From: JABDGC01 sp964466595
GTDB taxonomy: Bacteria > Pseudomonadota > Gammaproteobacteria > DSM-16500
Direction of reading: 5' to 3'
Assembly: GCA_964466595.1 (NCBI GenBank)
Contig: CAYXNR010000044.1
Location: 1 to 20,552, forward strand
Length of the DNA stretch: 20,552 nucleotides
Shown: piece by piece, positions 8,243 to 15,580 of the stretch
Position numbering within the stretch: position 1 is the stretch's first letter
Layout: each line of letters begins with the position of its first letter
Translations under genes and position numbers: made by a program
Notes under the pieces: generated by a model
Databases searched by the model: none
Seen by the model: only the letters and a program-made list of their open reading frames with translations
Told to the model about the DNA's origin: nothing

Positions 8243-9268
8243 TTGAACAGTACATCCCTCTACTCACAAGTACTAACCCTTGCCCCGGAAGATAACGGAC
8301 GCCTATTCAAATTGGTCGGAAAACTCAATGAACATCTCCACCTCATCGAAAAAATCCTCGGAGTGGCCATCCGACAGCGCGGATATACCTTTTCCGTGAG
8401 TGGCGAACCGCAAGCCGTAGAGCAAGCCTGTGAAAGCCTCAATGAACTCTACGAAGAAACAGTAAAAGAATCTTATTTACCCGCACAAAAAGTCCATGTT
8501 TACCTTCAAGCCAAAAGAAACGAGGCTCCTATGCAAAGACTGAATGAAAAAAAGCCTGAGGAAAAGGGAAGTACTCATTATGTTGAAATTCCCACTCGCC
8601 GCTGTGCAATCAGCGCGCGAGGTGAAAATCAGGTTCGCTATGTGCGTAATATGCAAGAAAACGATATTAATTTTGCTGTTGGTCCGGCAGGAACGGGTAA
8701 AACCTACTTAGCCGTGGCCTGTGCTGTTCAGGCCTTAGAAGCCGAACGCGTCAGTCGAATTGTTTTAGTACGACCTATTGTCGAAGCCGGAGAACGTCTT
8801 GGCTTTTTACCCGGCGATTTAGCTGAAAAAGTACATCCCTATTTACGCCCACTCTACGATGCGCTTTACGAAATGATTGGTTTTGAACAGGTACGGCATT
8901 TATTAGAGCGCGATGTAATTGAATTGGTTCCCTTAGCTTATATGCGGGGACGCTCCTTAAATGATTCTTTTATCATTCTCGATGAAGGTCAGAATACCAC
9001 CATTGAGCAGATGAAAATGTTTCTGACCCGCATCGGCTTTAATTCTAAAGCCGTCATCACAGGCGATATCACTCAAATTGATTTGAATAATCGTAAAGAT
9101 TCAGGCTTGGTGAATGCGATGGAAATTTTAAAAGCAGTCAAAGGCATCAGCTTTACCCAGTTCCAACCGAGCGATGTGGTGCGCCATCCCTTAGTGCAGT
9201 CCATTGTGGAGGCCTATGAGCAGTTTAACGAAGTCGAATTAAATAGAAACGGAAAAAAAGAAAAATAA
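8243..9268 (+). CDS. ybeZ: PhoH-like ATPase YbeZ
   Basis: The 341-aa protein is a PhoH-family P-loop ATPase with Walker A GPAGTGKT (147-154) and Walker B FIILDEGQ (243-250), separated by the family motifs VRPIVEAGERLGFLPG and the following EKVHPYLRPLYDAL. The N-terminal ~90 residues resemble the KH-like domain of YbeZ. The start is a TTG at 8243, with GGAGGAAAG about 9-12 nt before it; the translation from there aligns with the usual YbeZ N-terminus (LTLAPEDN), and no in-frame ATG fits as well. YbeZ is linked to rRNA maturation together with YbeY, whose gene begins 6 nt after this stop. The exact RNA helicase/ATPase role is known only in part for the family. Confidence 0.93.
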   Translation: MNSTSLYSQVLTLAPEDNGRLFKLVGKLNEHLHLIEKILGVAIRQRGYTFSVSGEPQAVEQACESLNELYEETVKESYLPAQKVHVYLQAKRNEAPMQRLNEKKPEEKGSTHYVEIPTRRCAISARGENQVRYVRNMQENDINFAVGPAGTGKTYLAVACAVQALEAERVSRIVLVRPIVEAGERLGFLPGDLAEKVHPYLRPLYDALYEMIGFEQVRHLLERDVIELVPLAYMRGRSLNDSFIILDEGQNTTIEQMKMFLTRIGFNSKAVITGDITQIDLNNRKDSGLVNAMEILKAVKGISFTQFQPSDVVRHPLVQSIVEAYEQFNEVELNRNGKKEK

Positions 9269-9274
9269 AAAAAT

Positions 9275-9727
9275 ATGTATCGCATCTTTATACAAATTGA
9301 ATCAGGGCAGGCTTTCGTTCCGACAGCTCAGAAAATAAAACGATGGGTAAAAGCTGCTTTAGGCCATAAAATACGGCAGGGCGAATTGACTATCCGTCTG
9401 GTTGGTAAAAAAGAAATACAAGCTTTAAACAAGCGCTATCGACATAAAAACAAACCCACCAATGTTTTATCTTTTAGGGCAGAGGTTCCAAAAGCAGTCA
9501 AATTAAAATTGCCTCTTCTCGGTGATTTAGTGATTTGCTCTGCAATTGTAAACGAAGAGGCTCACAAACGAAAGAAGACTCAAGAAGCCCATTGGGCCCA
9601 TATCGTGATGCATGGCTGCTTGCATCTTTTAGGTTATGATCATGAAAGAAAGATAGAAGCTGAAAAAATGGAAAAAAAAGAAATTCGACTGCTTAACAGT
9701 TTTGGTTTTAGTAATCCTTATTCATGA
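9275..9727 (+). CDS. ybeY: Endoribonuclease YbeY (rRNA maturation factor)
   Basis: The 150-aa protein carries the defining metal site HGCLHLLGYDH, with zinc ligands H113, H117 and H123, and the conserved RYRHKNKPTNVLSF stretch (54-67) that forms the basic RNA-binding surface. YbeY is a single-strand-specific endoribonuclease needed for 16S rRNA 3'-end maturation and 70S quality control. It sits 6 nt after ybeZ and 21 nt before corC, which is the classic cluster. Confidence 0.95.
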   Translation: MYRIFIQIESGQAFVPTAQKIKRWVKAALGHKIRQGELTIRLVGKKEIQALNKRYRHKNKPTNVLSFRAEVPKAVKLKLPLLGDLVICSAIVNEEAHKRKKTQEAHWAHIVMHGCLHLLGYDHERKIEAEKMEKKEIRLLNSFGFSNPYS

Positions 9728-9748
9728 TAAGAACGACAAGGCAACAAT

Positions 9749-10618
9749 ATGCGTGATGAAAGTAACCCCGAAATAAAACACCGTTCCTGGTTCGAGCGCT
9801 TAAGCGCCTGGTTAATTCGCGAACCACAAGATCGCGAGCAACTGATTGATGTATTGCGCGATGCCGAAGAGCGGCATCTTTTAAGTGCAGAACATCTCAC
9901 CATGATCGAAAGCATTTTACAAGTTTCTGAAATGCAGGTGCGAGAGGTGATGATTCCCAAAGCACAAATGGCTTCGATCAAAGATAACCAAAGCTTCGAT
10001 GCTATTTTGCCACTTGTTGTTGAATCCGGCCATTCTCGTTTTCCTGTCATTGATCATATCTCCGAAGATGTGATCGGTATTCTTCTCGCAAAAGATATCT
10101 TAAAATTTTCTTTTTCTAAAACCGCACAGGATATTTTTAAAGTCCGAGAGAGAATGCGTCCCGCTGTTTTCATCCCCCAATCCAAGCGCTTAGATATTCT
10201 GCTTCGCGAATTTCGCATCAATCGTCATCATATGGCTATTGTAATCGATGAATATGGCTACGTTGCCGGTCTGGTAACCATTGAAGATGTCCTCGAACAG
10301 ATTGTCGGTGATATCGAAGATGAATATGATGTCGGTGGTGATGATTATTTCAAAAAACATGAAGATGGCAGCTATACCGTCAAGGCTACTACACCAGTTG
10401 GGGCTTTTAATAGCTATTTTCATAGCAAATTAAGCACCGAAGATTTCGACACCATCGGCGGTTTGGTACTCAAAGCCTTTGGTTATTTACCCAAGCGCGG
10501 TGAGACGATCAAACTCAAAAACTTTAATTTTAAAGTGTTACATAGCGATCAGAGACGGGTTTATTTATTAGAAGTTAAGCCAGCAAAATCAGCTAAGTCA
10601 AAGAAAAGCGAAGCTTAA
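9749..10618 (+). CDS. corC: CorC/HlyC-family CBS-domain protein (YbeX)
   Basis: This 289-aa protein lacks the DUF21 membrane domain of larger relatives, as is normal for CorC/YbeX. It has a CBS pair (about residues 66-125 and 135-190; signatures REVMIPKAQM, GHSRFPVID and VIDEYGYVAGLVTIEDVLEQ) and a C-terminal transporter-associated domain (~200-285; GGLVLKAFGYLPKRGETI). CorC is associated with Mg2+/Co2+ efflux and, through ybeX studies, with ribosome metabolism. An AAGG Shine-Dalgarno stands 7 nt before the ATG. In many gammaproteobacteria lnt follows; here the reading is blocked by a convergent gene whose stop codon overlaps the corC stop (10615-10618). Confidence 0.93.
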   Translation: MRDESNPEIKHRSWFERLSAWLIREPQDREQLIDVLRDAEERHLLSAEHLTMIESILQVSEMQVREVMIPKAQMASIKDNQSFDAILPLVVESGHSRFPVIDHISEDVIGILLAKDILKFSFSKTAQDIFKVRERMRPAVFIPQSKRLDILLREFRINRHHMAIVIDEYGYVAGLVTIEDVLEQIVGDIEDEYDVGGDDYFKKHEDGSYTVKATTPVGAFNSYFHSKLSTEDFDTIGGLVLKAFGYLPKRGETIKLKNFNFKVLHSDQRRVYLLEVKPAKSAKSKKSEA

Positions 10619-11295
10619 GAACTCTCTAACCTGGTTTTTGGGAGGTTTTCTTGGGCAAGAAACTCAGTTTGATCTTGGTAAAAATTGGGAGAATCTTCTT
10701 CAGACAAAATAGCTTGAGACCTCGTATTAAAAAGACTATTGCTTAAAAGCGGGCTGTTAAAAGAATCCCGCTGCGCTGTAAAATCTTGCTCGGAATGGTT
10801 AGCTAAAGAAAATTCTTGAACCGCTACGGACTCCGGATTTGCCGCAAGTGGCTGTATTGGCTGATTGAAAGGCGCATTAAATTGATTCAAGCAAAGTAGC
10901 TGCAAAGACTGTGATTGCTGACTTTGTAATTGAAGTAAGAGCTGCGCTGCTAAGCTGGCCTCTTCTTTTAATTTTTTATTAGCTCGATATTGGCGATTGC
11001 AATAGTTAGAGTATCTAATAGCATTCGGATCAAAAAGATCGCAGGGTTGACCTGTTTGAGAGTTCACGAGTCGACGAGAATAATAGGTGCTGTATGAAAC
11101 AGCCTGTGGGTCAGAAGGATCGCAGGGCTTGCCTGTTTGAGAATGTACCAGTTGACGATTTCTATACGTACTGAAGTGAATAGCTTCCGGATCAGAAGGA
11201 TCGCAGGGCTTACCTGTTCGAAAGTCCACCATTTTTTTGGCTGACCGAGTCCCTTCATCTATAAGGAAGCTCTCTATTTTTCTTTTTTTTGGCAT
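10615..11295 (-). CDS. Repeat protein B (27-residue TGKPCDPSDP repeats), candidate secreted effector
   Basis: I do not recognise a named family. The 226-aa protein opens with MPKKRKIESF, whose PKKRK matches the core of an SV40-type nuclear-localisation signal. Three tandem 27-residue units follow (residues 23-49, 50-76 and 77-103) of the form V-x-S-Q-T-G-x-P-C-D-P-S-D-P-x-A-I-x-x-S-T-Y-x-x-R. Each unit has one cysteine. Residues 104-150 are Lys-, Leu- and Gln-rich (RANKKLKEEA, LLLQLQSQQSQSLQLL), probably helical; the tail is Asn/Ser/Gln-rich and disordered-looking. There is no signal peptide or membrane segment. It is a paralogue of the gene 37 nt upstream: both have the same layout and share SPLLSNSLF in the tail. 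A host-directed (type IV secreted) role is an inference from composition and neighbourhood only. Confidence 0.75.
   Translation of the reverse strand: MPKKRKIESFLIDEGTRSAKKMVDFRTGKPCDPSDPEAIHFSTYRNRQLVHSQTGKPCDPSDPQAVSYSTYYSRRLVNSQTGQPCDLFDPNAIRYSNYCNRQYRANKKLKEEASLAAQLLLQLQSQQSQSLQLLCLNQFNAPFNQPIQPLAANPESVAVQEFSLANHSEQDFTAQRDSFNSPLLSNSLFNTRSQAILSEEDSPNFYQDQTEFLAQENLPKTRLESS
10987..11229 (-). repeat. Three tandem 81-nt coding repeats in protein B
   Basis: The three 27-codon units of the gene form 81-nt direct repeats. Recurrent GGATCGCAGGG... and CCTGTTTGAGA... words on the plus strand mark the same phase in each unit. Confidence 0.8.
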
Positions 11296-11332
11296 GAATG
11301 CTGATCCAAGATTAATATATTAAGAAATTATC

Positions 11333-12325
11333 TCAGCTAGGTCTTGGGCCGAGACCTGCTTCTGCAAAAACTTCGCTAGCTTGAGGAGGATCGATAGAAG
11401 ATTTTTTAAAAGCAAGCGGACGAGGGCTCGCACTAAAAAGACTATTGCTTAAAAGCGGGCTAGGGCGAGCTGTGGGAGTTGCTGCTGAATGGCCAACAGA
11501 AAGAGCTTGATTAGGAGGTTCCACTGGCTGTTCTGGCTGTCGGAAGAGGTCATTCAATTGAAGCGATGGAAGCGGTTGTTGCGAGAAAAGTAAGGGCTGC
11601 GAGAAAAGTAAGGGCTGCGAGAAAAGTAAGGGCTGCGAGAAAGGCAAGAGCTGTTGTGAGAAAGGCAAGAGCTGTTGCGAGAAAGATAAGAGCTGTGTTT
11701 GTTGAAATTCATACAACTGATGAATAAGTTGCTGCTCTTGCAATTCAAAAAACAAGGACTGATAAAACTGTGATTGTTTTTCTGAGGTAGTCTGTTTTTT
11801 TAAATTTTTATTGGTTCTTGGTTGGTGTTTTTTACAGACCTTCTGGCTAATAACCTCCGAATGAGAAGGATCGCAGGGTTCAGTCTGAGGACTCATCATG
11901 TTTTCGATTAAGGCCTGTTCTTCTAATCTTTTCTTAATTCGACTTTTGCGAGAGTGATAGGCAGACCAGCTAATAGCATATCGATCTGATGGGTCGCAGG
12001 GTTTACCCGTTTGAGAATGTACCGGTTGACGATTTTTATATGTAATGAAGGGAATAGCTTCAGGATCAAAAGGGTCGCAGGGAGCACCTGTTCGAGAGTT
12101 CACGGGTCGACGATCTTTGTAGGTATGGCGTGGGACAGCCTCAGGGTCAGAAGGGCCGCAGGGAGCACCTGTTCGAGAGTTCACGGGTCGACGAGAATAA
12201 TAGGTGCTGAATGGGATAGCATTTGGATCAGATGGAGCGCAGCGTTTACCCGTTTGAGAATTCACTTTTTTTTTGGCTGGCTTAGTCTCTTCCCCTAGAT
12301 CATTCTCTAAGATTCTTTTTAGCAT
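11333..12325 (-). CDS. Repeat protein A (27-residue TGKPCDPSDP repeats), paralogue of the downstream gene
   Basis: The start is placed at the ATG at 12325 (330 aa) rather than an in-frame TTG at 12337. A GAG lies 7 nt before the ATG, and MLKRILEND then aligns with the N-terminus of protein B. A basic patch KPAKKK (15-20) precedes four tandem 27-residue units (21-47, 48-74, 75-101, 102-128; core VNSRTGAPCDPFDPEAI, then a TYKNR-like end). A degenerate fifth unit follows around 144-170 (SPQTEPCDPSHSEVIS). Next comes a basic linker, a Gln/Leu-rich helical part, a block of QQLLPFS/QPLLFS heptad-like repeats, and a Pro/Ser-rich tail with SPLLSNSLF. No enzyme motif, signal peptide or transmembrane segment is visible. 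Function unknown; tandem duplication with protein B is clear. Could be a nuclear-targeted effector, but this is inference. Confidence 0.75.
   Translation of the reverse strand: MLKRILENDLGEETKPAKKKVNSQTGKRCAPSDPNAIPFSTYYSRRPVNSRTGAPCGPSDPEAVPRHTYKDRRPVNSRTGAPCDPFDPEAIPFITYKNRQPVHSQTGKPCDPSDRYAISWSAYHSRKSRIKKRLEEQALIENMMSPQTEPCDPSHSEVISQKVCKKHQPRTNKNLKKQTTSEKQSQFYQSLFFELQEQQLIHQLYEFQQTQLLSFSQQLLPFSQQLLPFSQPLLFSQPLLFSQPLLFSQQPLPSLQLNDLFRQPEQPVEPPNQALSVGHSAATPTARPSPLLSNSLFSASPRPLAFKKSSIDPPQASEVFAEAGLGPRPS
11579..11695 (-). repeat. Short in-frame tandem repeats (18 and 21 nt) encoding QPLLFS / QQLLPFS
   Basis: On the plus strand, GAGAAAAGTAAGGGCTGC occurs three times in a row, followed by GAGAAAGGCAAGAGCTGTTG-type 21-nt units. 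All lengths are multiples of three, so copy-number change would keep the frame of protein A. Confidence 0.85.
11942..12265 (-). repeat. Four tandem 81-nt coding repeats in protein A
   Basis: Four 27-codon units in perfect register, similar to those in protein B. Units two and three are nearly identical at the DNA level (GGAGCACCTGTTCGAGAGTT on the plus strand occurs in both), pointing to recent duplication or gene conversion. Confidence 0.8.
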
Positions 12326-12351
12326 GATTGGACTCAATATTAAATGATTGA

Positions 12352-12381
12352 ATCATATCTTAATTAAGAAATTATTTCAGG
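12352..12381 (-). promoter_or_regulatory. Candidate promoter of the repeat-protein locus
   Basis: Read on the minus strand, CTGAAA (12376-12381) and TATGAT (12352-12357) are 18 nt apart, and the -10 lies 26 nt upstream of the preferred ATG of protein A. The match is fair (4/6 and 5/6). It lies in the short divergent gap shared with metE. Confidence 0.35.
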
Positions 12382-12442
12382 GGAACTTTTTTTTATCAGC
12401 TATATGGGCTATGATATTTCCTTTTTTAAGAAGAAGATTACC

Positions 12443-14719
12443 ATGGTCAAAACACATAACCTCGGTTTCCCCCGAATTGGCGCCAAGCGCGAATTAAAAT
12501 TTGCCTTAGAAAAATATTGGAAAGGTCATTCCTCAAAAGAAGAGCTTCATGCACTTGCCTTAGAATTGCGACAGTTGCATTGGGACAATCAAGCGGCCTT
12601 AGATTTTGTGCCGGTTGGAGATTTTTCTTTTTACGATCAGGTTTTAGATCTGAGCTTTTTGCTTGGGAATATACCAAGCCGTATTCTTGAGGTAGGAGGA
12701 GAAGCCCTAGATCAGTATTTTCGACTTGCGCGTGGGCGTTCAGCAAATGATGCGGATAGCCATTGTGTTCGCGCCGGTGAAATGACCAAATGGTTTGATA
12801 CCAATTACCACTATATCGTACCCGAATTTTCAGCAGATACGCAGTTCAGTCTGAATGCCGCTCCTTTGTTCGAACAACTCAGCCAAGCGAAAAAATACAA
12901 ACAAAAGCCGGTTTTGCTTGGCCCCCTCACTTATCTGTGGTTAGGTAAGGCGAAAGATCAGTCCAACAAGCTTGCTTTATTACCGAGACTTGTAGCTGTT
13001 TATGCAGAGTTACTCAAGCAATTAGCAGCACAGGGTATAGAATGGGTGCAGCTGGATGAGCCTATTCTAGTCACAGAATTAGATCAAAGCTGGAAACAAG
13101 CTTTTATCGAAGCTTATCAAAGCCTGAAAGCCGCGCCAATCAAGATCTTATTGGCGACCTATTTTGGTGAATTGCGAGATAATCTAGCACTCGCCTGCCA
13201 ATTGCCGGTGCAAGGCCTCCATCTCGATGCGATCAATGCTCCTCATGAGGTAGAGAAAATACTTCCCCAACTCTCCGCGGAGAGCATACTCTCTTTAGGT
13301 GTAATCAATGGCCGTAATATTTGGAAAACAGATTTAACAGCCACCCTCGCTTGGTTGCAACCTATTCATGAATTACTAAAAGATCGTCTCTGGTTAGCGC
13401 CCTCTTGTTCCTTATTACATGTTCCTGTTGATCTCAATAGCGAAACTGCAATTGATCCTGAAATTAAAAACTGGCTAGCCTTTGCTTTACAAAAAATAGC
13501 TGAACTAGAGCTTCTGGCAAAAGGCTTAAATCAGGGGCTTGCTGCTATTCAAACAGAACTAAGAGCTAATCAGGCAGCGCTCGAAGCAAGACGGAACTCA
13601 GTACGCGTGCATAATCCTGCTGTGAAAGCAGCTCTTGAAAAAATAGCTACTACTCTCGGCAAGCGAAAGAGTCCCTATGCAGAGCGTGCAGAAAAGCAAG
13701 CTGCTCTTTTAAAATTGCCACTTTTCCCAACAACAACCATTGGTTCCTTTCCGCAAACTGAGGCTATTCGTCAAGCAAGAAATCAGTTTCGTCAGGGCAC
13801 CTTAGACGAAGCTAGTTACAAAACCTGCATGCAAGCTGAAATTCAAACCTGCGTGCAACAACAGGAAGCCTTAGGCCTCGATGTCTTCGTTCACGGCGAA
13901 GCAGAGCGCAACGACATGGTGGAATATTTTGGCGAACAATTAAATGGCTATGTCTTTAGCCAGTTTGGTTGGGTACAATCCTATGGTTCGCGCTGTGTGA
14001 AGCCCCCCATTTTGTTTGGCGATATTAGTCGGTCTAAACCGATGACTATAGAATGGATTCAATACGCGCAATCCTTAACGAATAAGCCGATGAAAGGAAT
14101 GTTAACGGGACCCGTTACCATCCTCAATTGGTCCTTCGTACGCGACGACCAGCCACGTTCTGTTTCTTGTTATCAGCTCGCCTTGGCTATACGTGAGGAA
14201 GTTTTAGATCTTGAAAAGGCCGGTGTCCGTATTATTCAAATCGATGAAGCTGCCTTACGTGAAGGTTTGCCCTTGCGGCGCTCTGATTGGAATAATTATT
14301 TAAATTGGGCAGTAGAAGCATTTAGAATTACCGCTAATGGCGTACAAGATGAAACACAAATTCATACGCATATGTGCTATTCCGAATTTAATGATATCAT
14401 TGCTGCTATAGCGAGCATGGACGCCGATGTCATCACCATTGAAACTTCTCGCTCCGATATGGAACTGCTTGAGGCCTTCAATAATTTTGCTTACCCCAAT
14501 GAAATTGGCCCAGGCGTCTACGATATTCATTCTCCCAATATCCCTTCTGAAGAACATATTGTTCAATTAATTCGGAAAGCAGCGGAGCGTATACCAGCTA
14601 AACGTCTCTGGGTTAATCCCGATTGTGGATTAAAAACGCGTCATTGGAATGAGGTGCTTCCTGCGCTGAAAAATCTTGTTGGAGCAGCGAAAGCTTTACG
14701 GCTTATTCCTGAGTTTTAG
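12443..14719 (+). CDS. metE: Cobalamin-independent methionine synthase MetE
   Basis: The frame is open from an ATG at 12404, but the ATG at 12443 gives MVKTHNLGFPRIG, the canonical MetE start, and a 758-aa product close to the usual ~755 aa. The extra 13 upstream residues are unlike the family. MetE transfers the methyl group of 5-methyltetrahydropteroyl-polyglutamate to homocysteine to make methionine. The zinc and homocysteine-activating ligands are intact: H643 and C645 (THMCYSEF), E667 and C728 (NPDCGLKTRHW). The two (beta/alpha)8-barrel halves are present, with linker near residues 375-420 and the second-barrel motif FPTTTIGSFPQT. The gene stands alone between the divergent repeat-protein locus and a convergent small gene. 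I see no SAM riboswitch, MetR/MetJ-like box or adjacent metR. Confidence 0.96.
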   Translation: MVKTHNLGFPRIGAKRELKFALEKYWKGHSSKEELHALALELRQLHWDNQAALDFVPVGDFSFYDQVLDLSFLLGNIPSRILEVGGEALDQYFRLARGRSANDADSHCVRAGEMTKWFDTNYHYIVPEFSADTQFSLNAAPLFEQLSQAKKYKQKPVLLGPLTYLWLGKAKDQSNKLALLPRLVAVYAELLKQLAAQGIEWVQLDEPILVTELDQSWKQAFIEAYQSLKAAPIKILLATYFGELRDNLALACQLPVQGLHLDAINAPHEVEKILPQLSAESILSLGVINGRNIWKTDLTATLAWLQPIHELLKDRLWLAPSCSLLHVPVDLNSETAIDPEIKNWLAFALQKIAELELLAKGLNQGLAAIQTELRANQAALEARRNSVRVHNPAVKAALEKIATTLGKRKSPYAERAEKQAALLKLPLFPTTTIGSFPQTEAIRQARNQFRQGTLDEASYKTCMQAEIQTCVQQQEALGLDVFVHGEAERNDMVEYFGEQLNGYVFSQFGWVQSYGSRCVKPPILFGDISRSKPMTIEWIQYAQSLTNKPMKGMLTGPVTILNWSFVRDDQPRSVSCYQLALAIREEVLDLEKAGVRIIQIDEAALREGLPLRRSDWNNYLNWAVEAFRITANGVQDETQIHTHMCYSEFNDIIAAIASMDADVITIETSRSDMELLEAFNNFAYPNEIGPGVYDIHSPNIPSEEHIVQLIRKAAERIPAKRLWVNPDCGLKTRHWNEVLPALKNLVGAAKALRLIPEF

Positions 14720-14730
14720 CCTTAGAAAAT

Positions 14731-14758
14731 TCCTCGCCTCCTATCCAATAGGCGAGGA
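14731..14758. terminator. Hairpin terminator shared by metE and the convergent DUF883-like gene
   Basis: TCCTCGCCT (14731-14739) pairs perfectly with AGGCGAGGA (14750-14758) around a 10-nt loop, 12 nt after the metE stop. The minus-strand exit is followed by AATTTTC, a modest U-tract, while the plus-strand exit (GTGGTTTAG) is weaker. It best serves the minus-strand gene and may act in both directions. Confidence 0.6.
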
Positions 14759-14763
14759 GTGGT

Positions 14764-15024
14764 TTAGCGGTGATGCATGAAAAAACCAATAACAGCGCCC
14801 GTGACCAAGGCAATACTTAGAGATTTTAAGGGTTTTCGACTGACATAAGCAGATAAATCACCTTGTAGTTCAAGTGATTTATTTCGTGCCTGATTCAGCG
14901 AATTCCTCATTAAATGATTCGCCCCATGTTTTAAATTTCTTGAAACACGAGATAAAGCGATTTTAACCCTGCCTAAGTCGCTATAAGCACGATGATTATT
15001 TTTGCGCGCGGATTTCTTTTTCAT
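14764..15024 (-). CDS. Small DUF883/YqjD-like protein with C-terminal membrane anchor
   Basis: The ATG at 15024 (86 aa) is preferred to an in-frame GTG at 15033, because GGGAG stands 8 nt before the ATG but abuts the GTG. The N-terminus is strongly basic (MKKKSARKNN). The middle is a probable amphipathic helix (SRVSRNLKHGANHLMRNSLN). The C-terminus has the DUF883 pattern SRKPLKSLSIALVTGAVIGF ending in MHHR, i.e. a glycine-containing tail anchor for the inner membrane. ElaB/YqjD/YgaM proteins bind ribosomes and tether them to the membrane in stationary phase; the same role here is inference. Its divergent neighbour resembles YqjE, the usual partner. Confidence 0.65.
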   Translation of the reverse strand: MKKKSARKNNHRAYSDLGRVKIALSRVSRNLKHGANHLMRNSLNQARNKSLELQGDLSAYVSRKPLKSLSIALVTGAVIGFFMHHR

Positions 15025-15154
15025 AGAAGACACTCCCTGTGTTATTATTTAATTATATCAAAATTCCTCCCTAGCGAAGAGGGGGTATTTTTATAAGCCC
15101 TCTCTGAAAGACTCTAGGTACTTGGAAAATAAAACGAAATGATGAAGGAACATC

Positions 15155-15517
15155 ATGCGAAAATTAAAGCATCAATGGATTCAAATTCTTATCGATTTTA
15201 CGAGTATTATTATCAGTACATTCAATATAGTAAATCATGCCAAAGGTCTTTTTGGCCTAGAATTAAAGCGCATAATGAGAAGTTTTTGGTCAATCGTATT
15301 TTATAGTATTCTTTTGTTCATTTTTTTATTCTCTGCCTGGCTCTGTTTAATGATCATTTTTTATCTCAAAATGCTTGAATATCATTTTTCGCAAGAAGCT
15401 TCTCTATTGTTCATATTATTATTGCAGTTGTTTGCAATTGTTATCGTAGCTCTGTTGATTTCTCAGGCGAAACGTAATTTTTATTTATTCTATATTGCAC
15501 GATATTTGCGTAAGTAA
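15155..15517 (+). CDS. Two-helix inner-membrane protein, YqjE/phage-holin-like (DUF1469)
   Basis: The 120-aa protein has an AAGGA Shine-Dalgarno 7 nt before its ATG. It has two strongly hydrophobic segments (about residues 44-71 and 82-104) separated by a short loop (KMLEYHFSQEAS) and flanked by basic ends (MRKLKHQW; QAKRNF, ARYLRK). Residues 28-42 (HAKGLFGLELKRIM) resemble the amphipathic lead-in (HAELFxLEL) of YqjE-type proteins. Divergent pairing with the DUF883-like gene supports the YqjD-YqjE assignment, although in Escherichia these genes are co-directional. Role unknown beyond membrane location. Confidence 0.6.
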   Translation: MRKLKHQWIQILIDFTSIIISTFNIVNHAKGLFGLELKRIMRSFWSIVFYSILLFIFLFSAWLCLMIIFYLKMLEYHFSQEASLLFILLLQLFAIVIVALLISQAKRNFYLFYIARYLRK

Positions 15518-15524
15518 AATACTG

Positions 15525-15580
15525 GGGTCGAATCTTGTCTTCAGCCTTCGCCCTCTTAATCTGGAGTCAAGATTTGACCC
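15525..15580. repeat. Hairpin repeat: GGGTCGAATCTTG ... CAAGATTTGACCC
   Basis: GGGTCGAATCTTG (15525-15537) pairs with CAAGATTTGACCC (15568-15580) with one wobble. The inner bases (TCTTCAG/CTGGAGT) extend the stem imperfectly. It lies between the two-helix membrane protein and the convergent oxygenase gene, so it could also act as a terminator. The right half plus TAGGCT recurs at 17879-17898 and in part at 20020-20031. Confidence 0.65.

Noticed and set aside
10987..12265. Regularly spaced repeats as a possible CRISPR array
   Set aside because: Units are 81 nt, contiguous, in frame and encode protein; there are no unique spacers and no cas genes.
12338..12442. SAM riboswitch or MetJ-box control of metE
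   Set aside because: The leader is only ~100 nt, AT-rich, with no recognisable aptamer core or repeated 8-bp met boxes.
12404..12442. Extended MetE start at the ATG at 12404
   Set aside because: The 13 extra residues are unlike MetE, and the nearest purine-rich site is more than 20 nt away.
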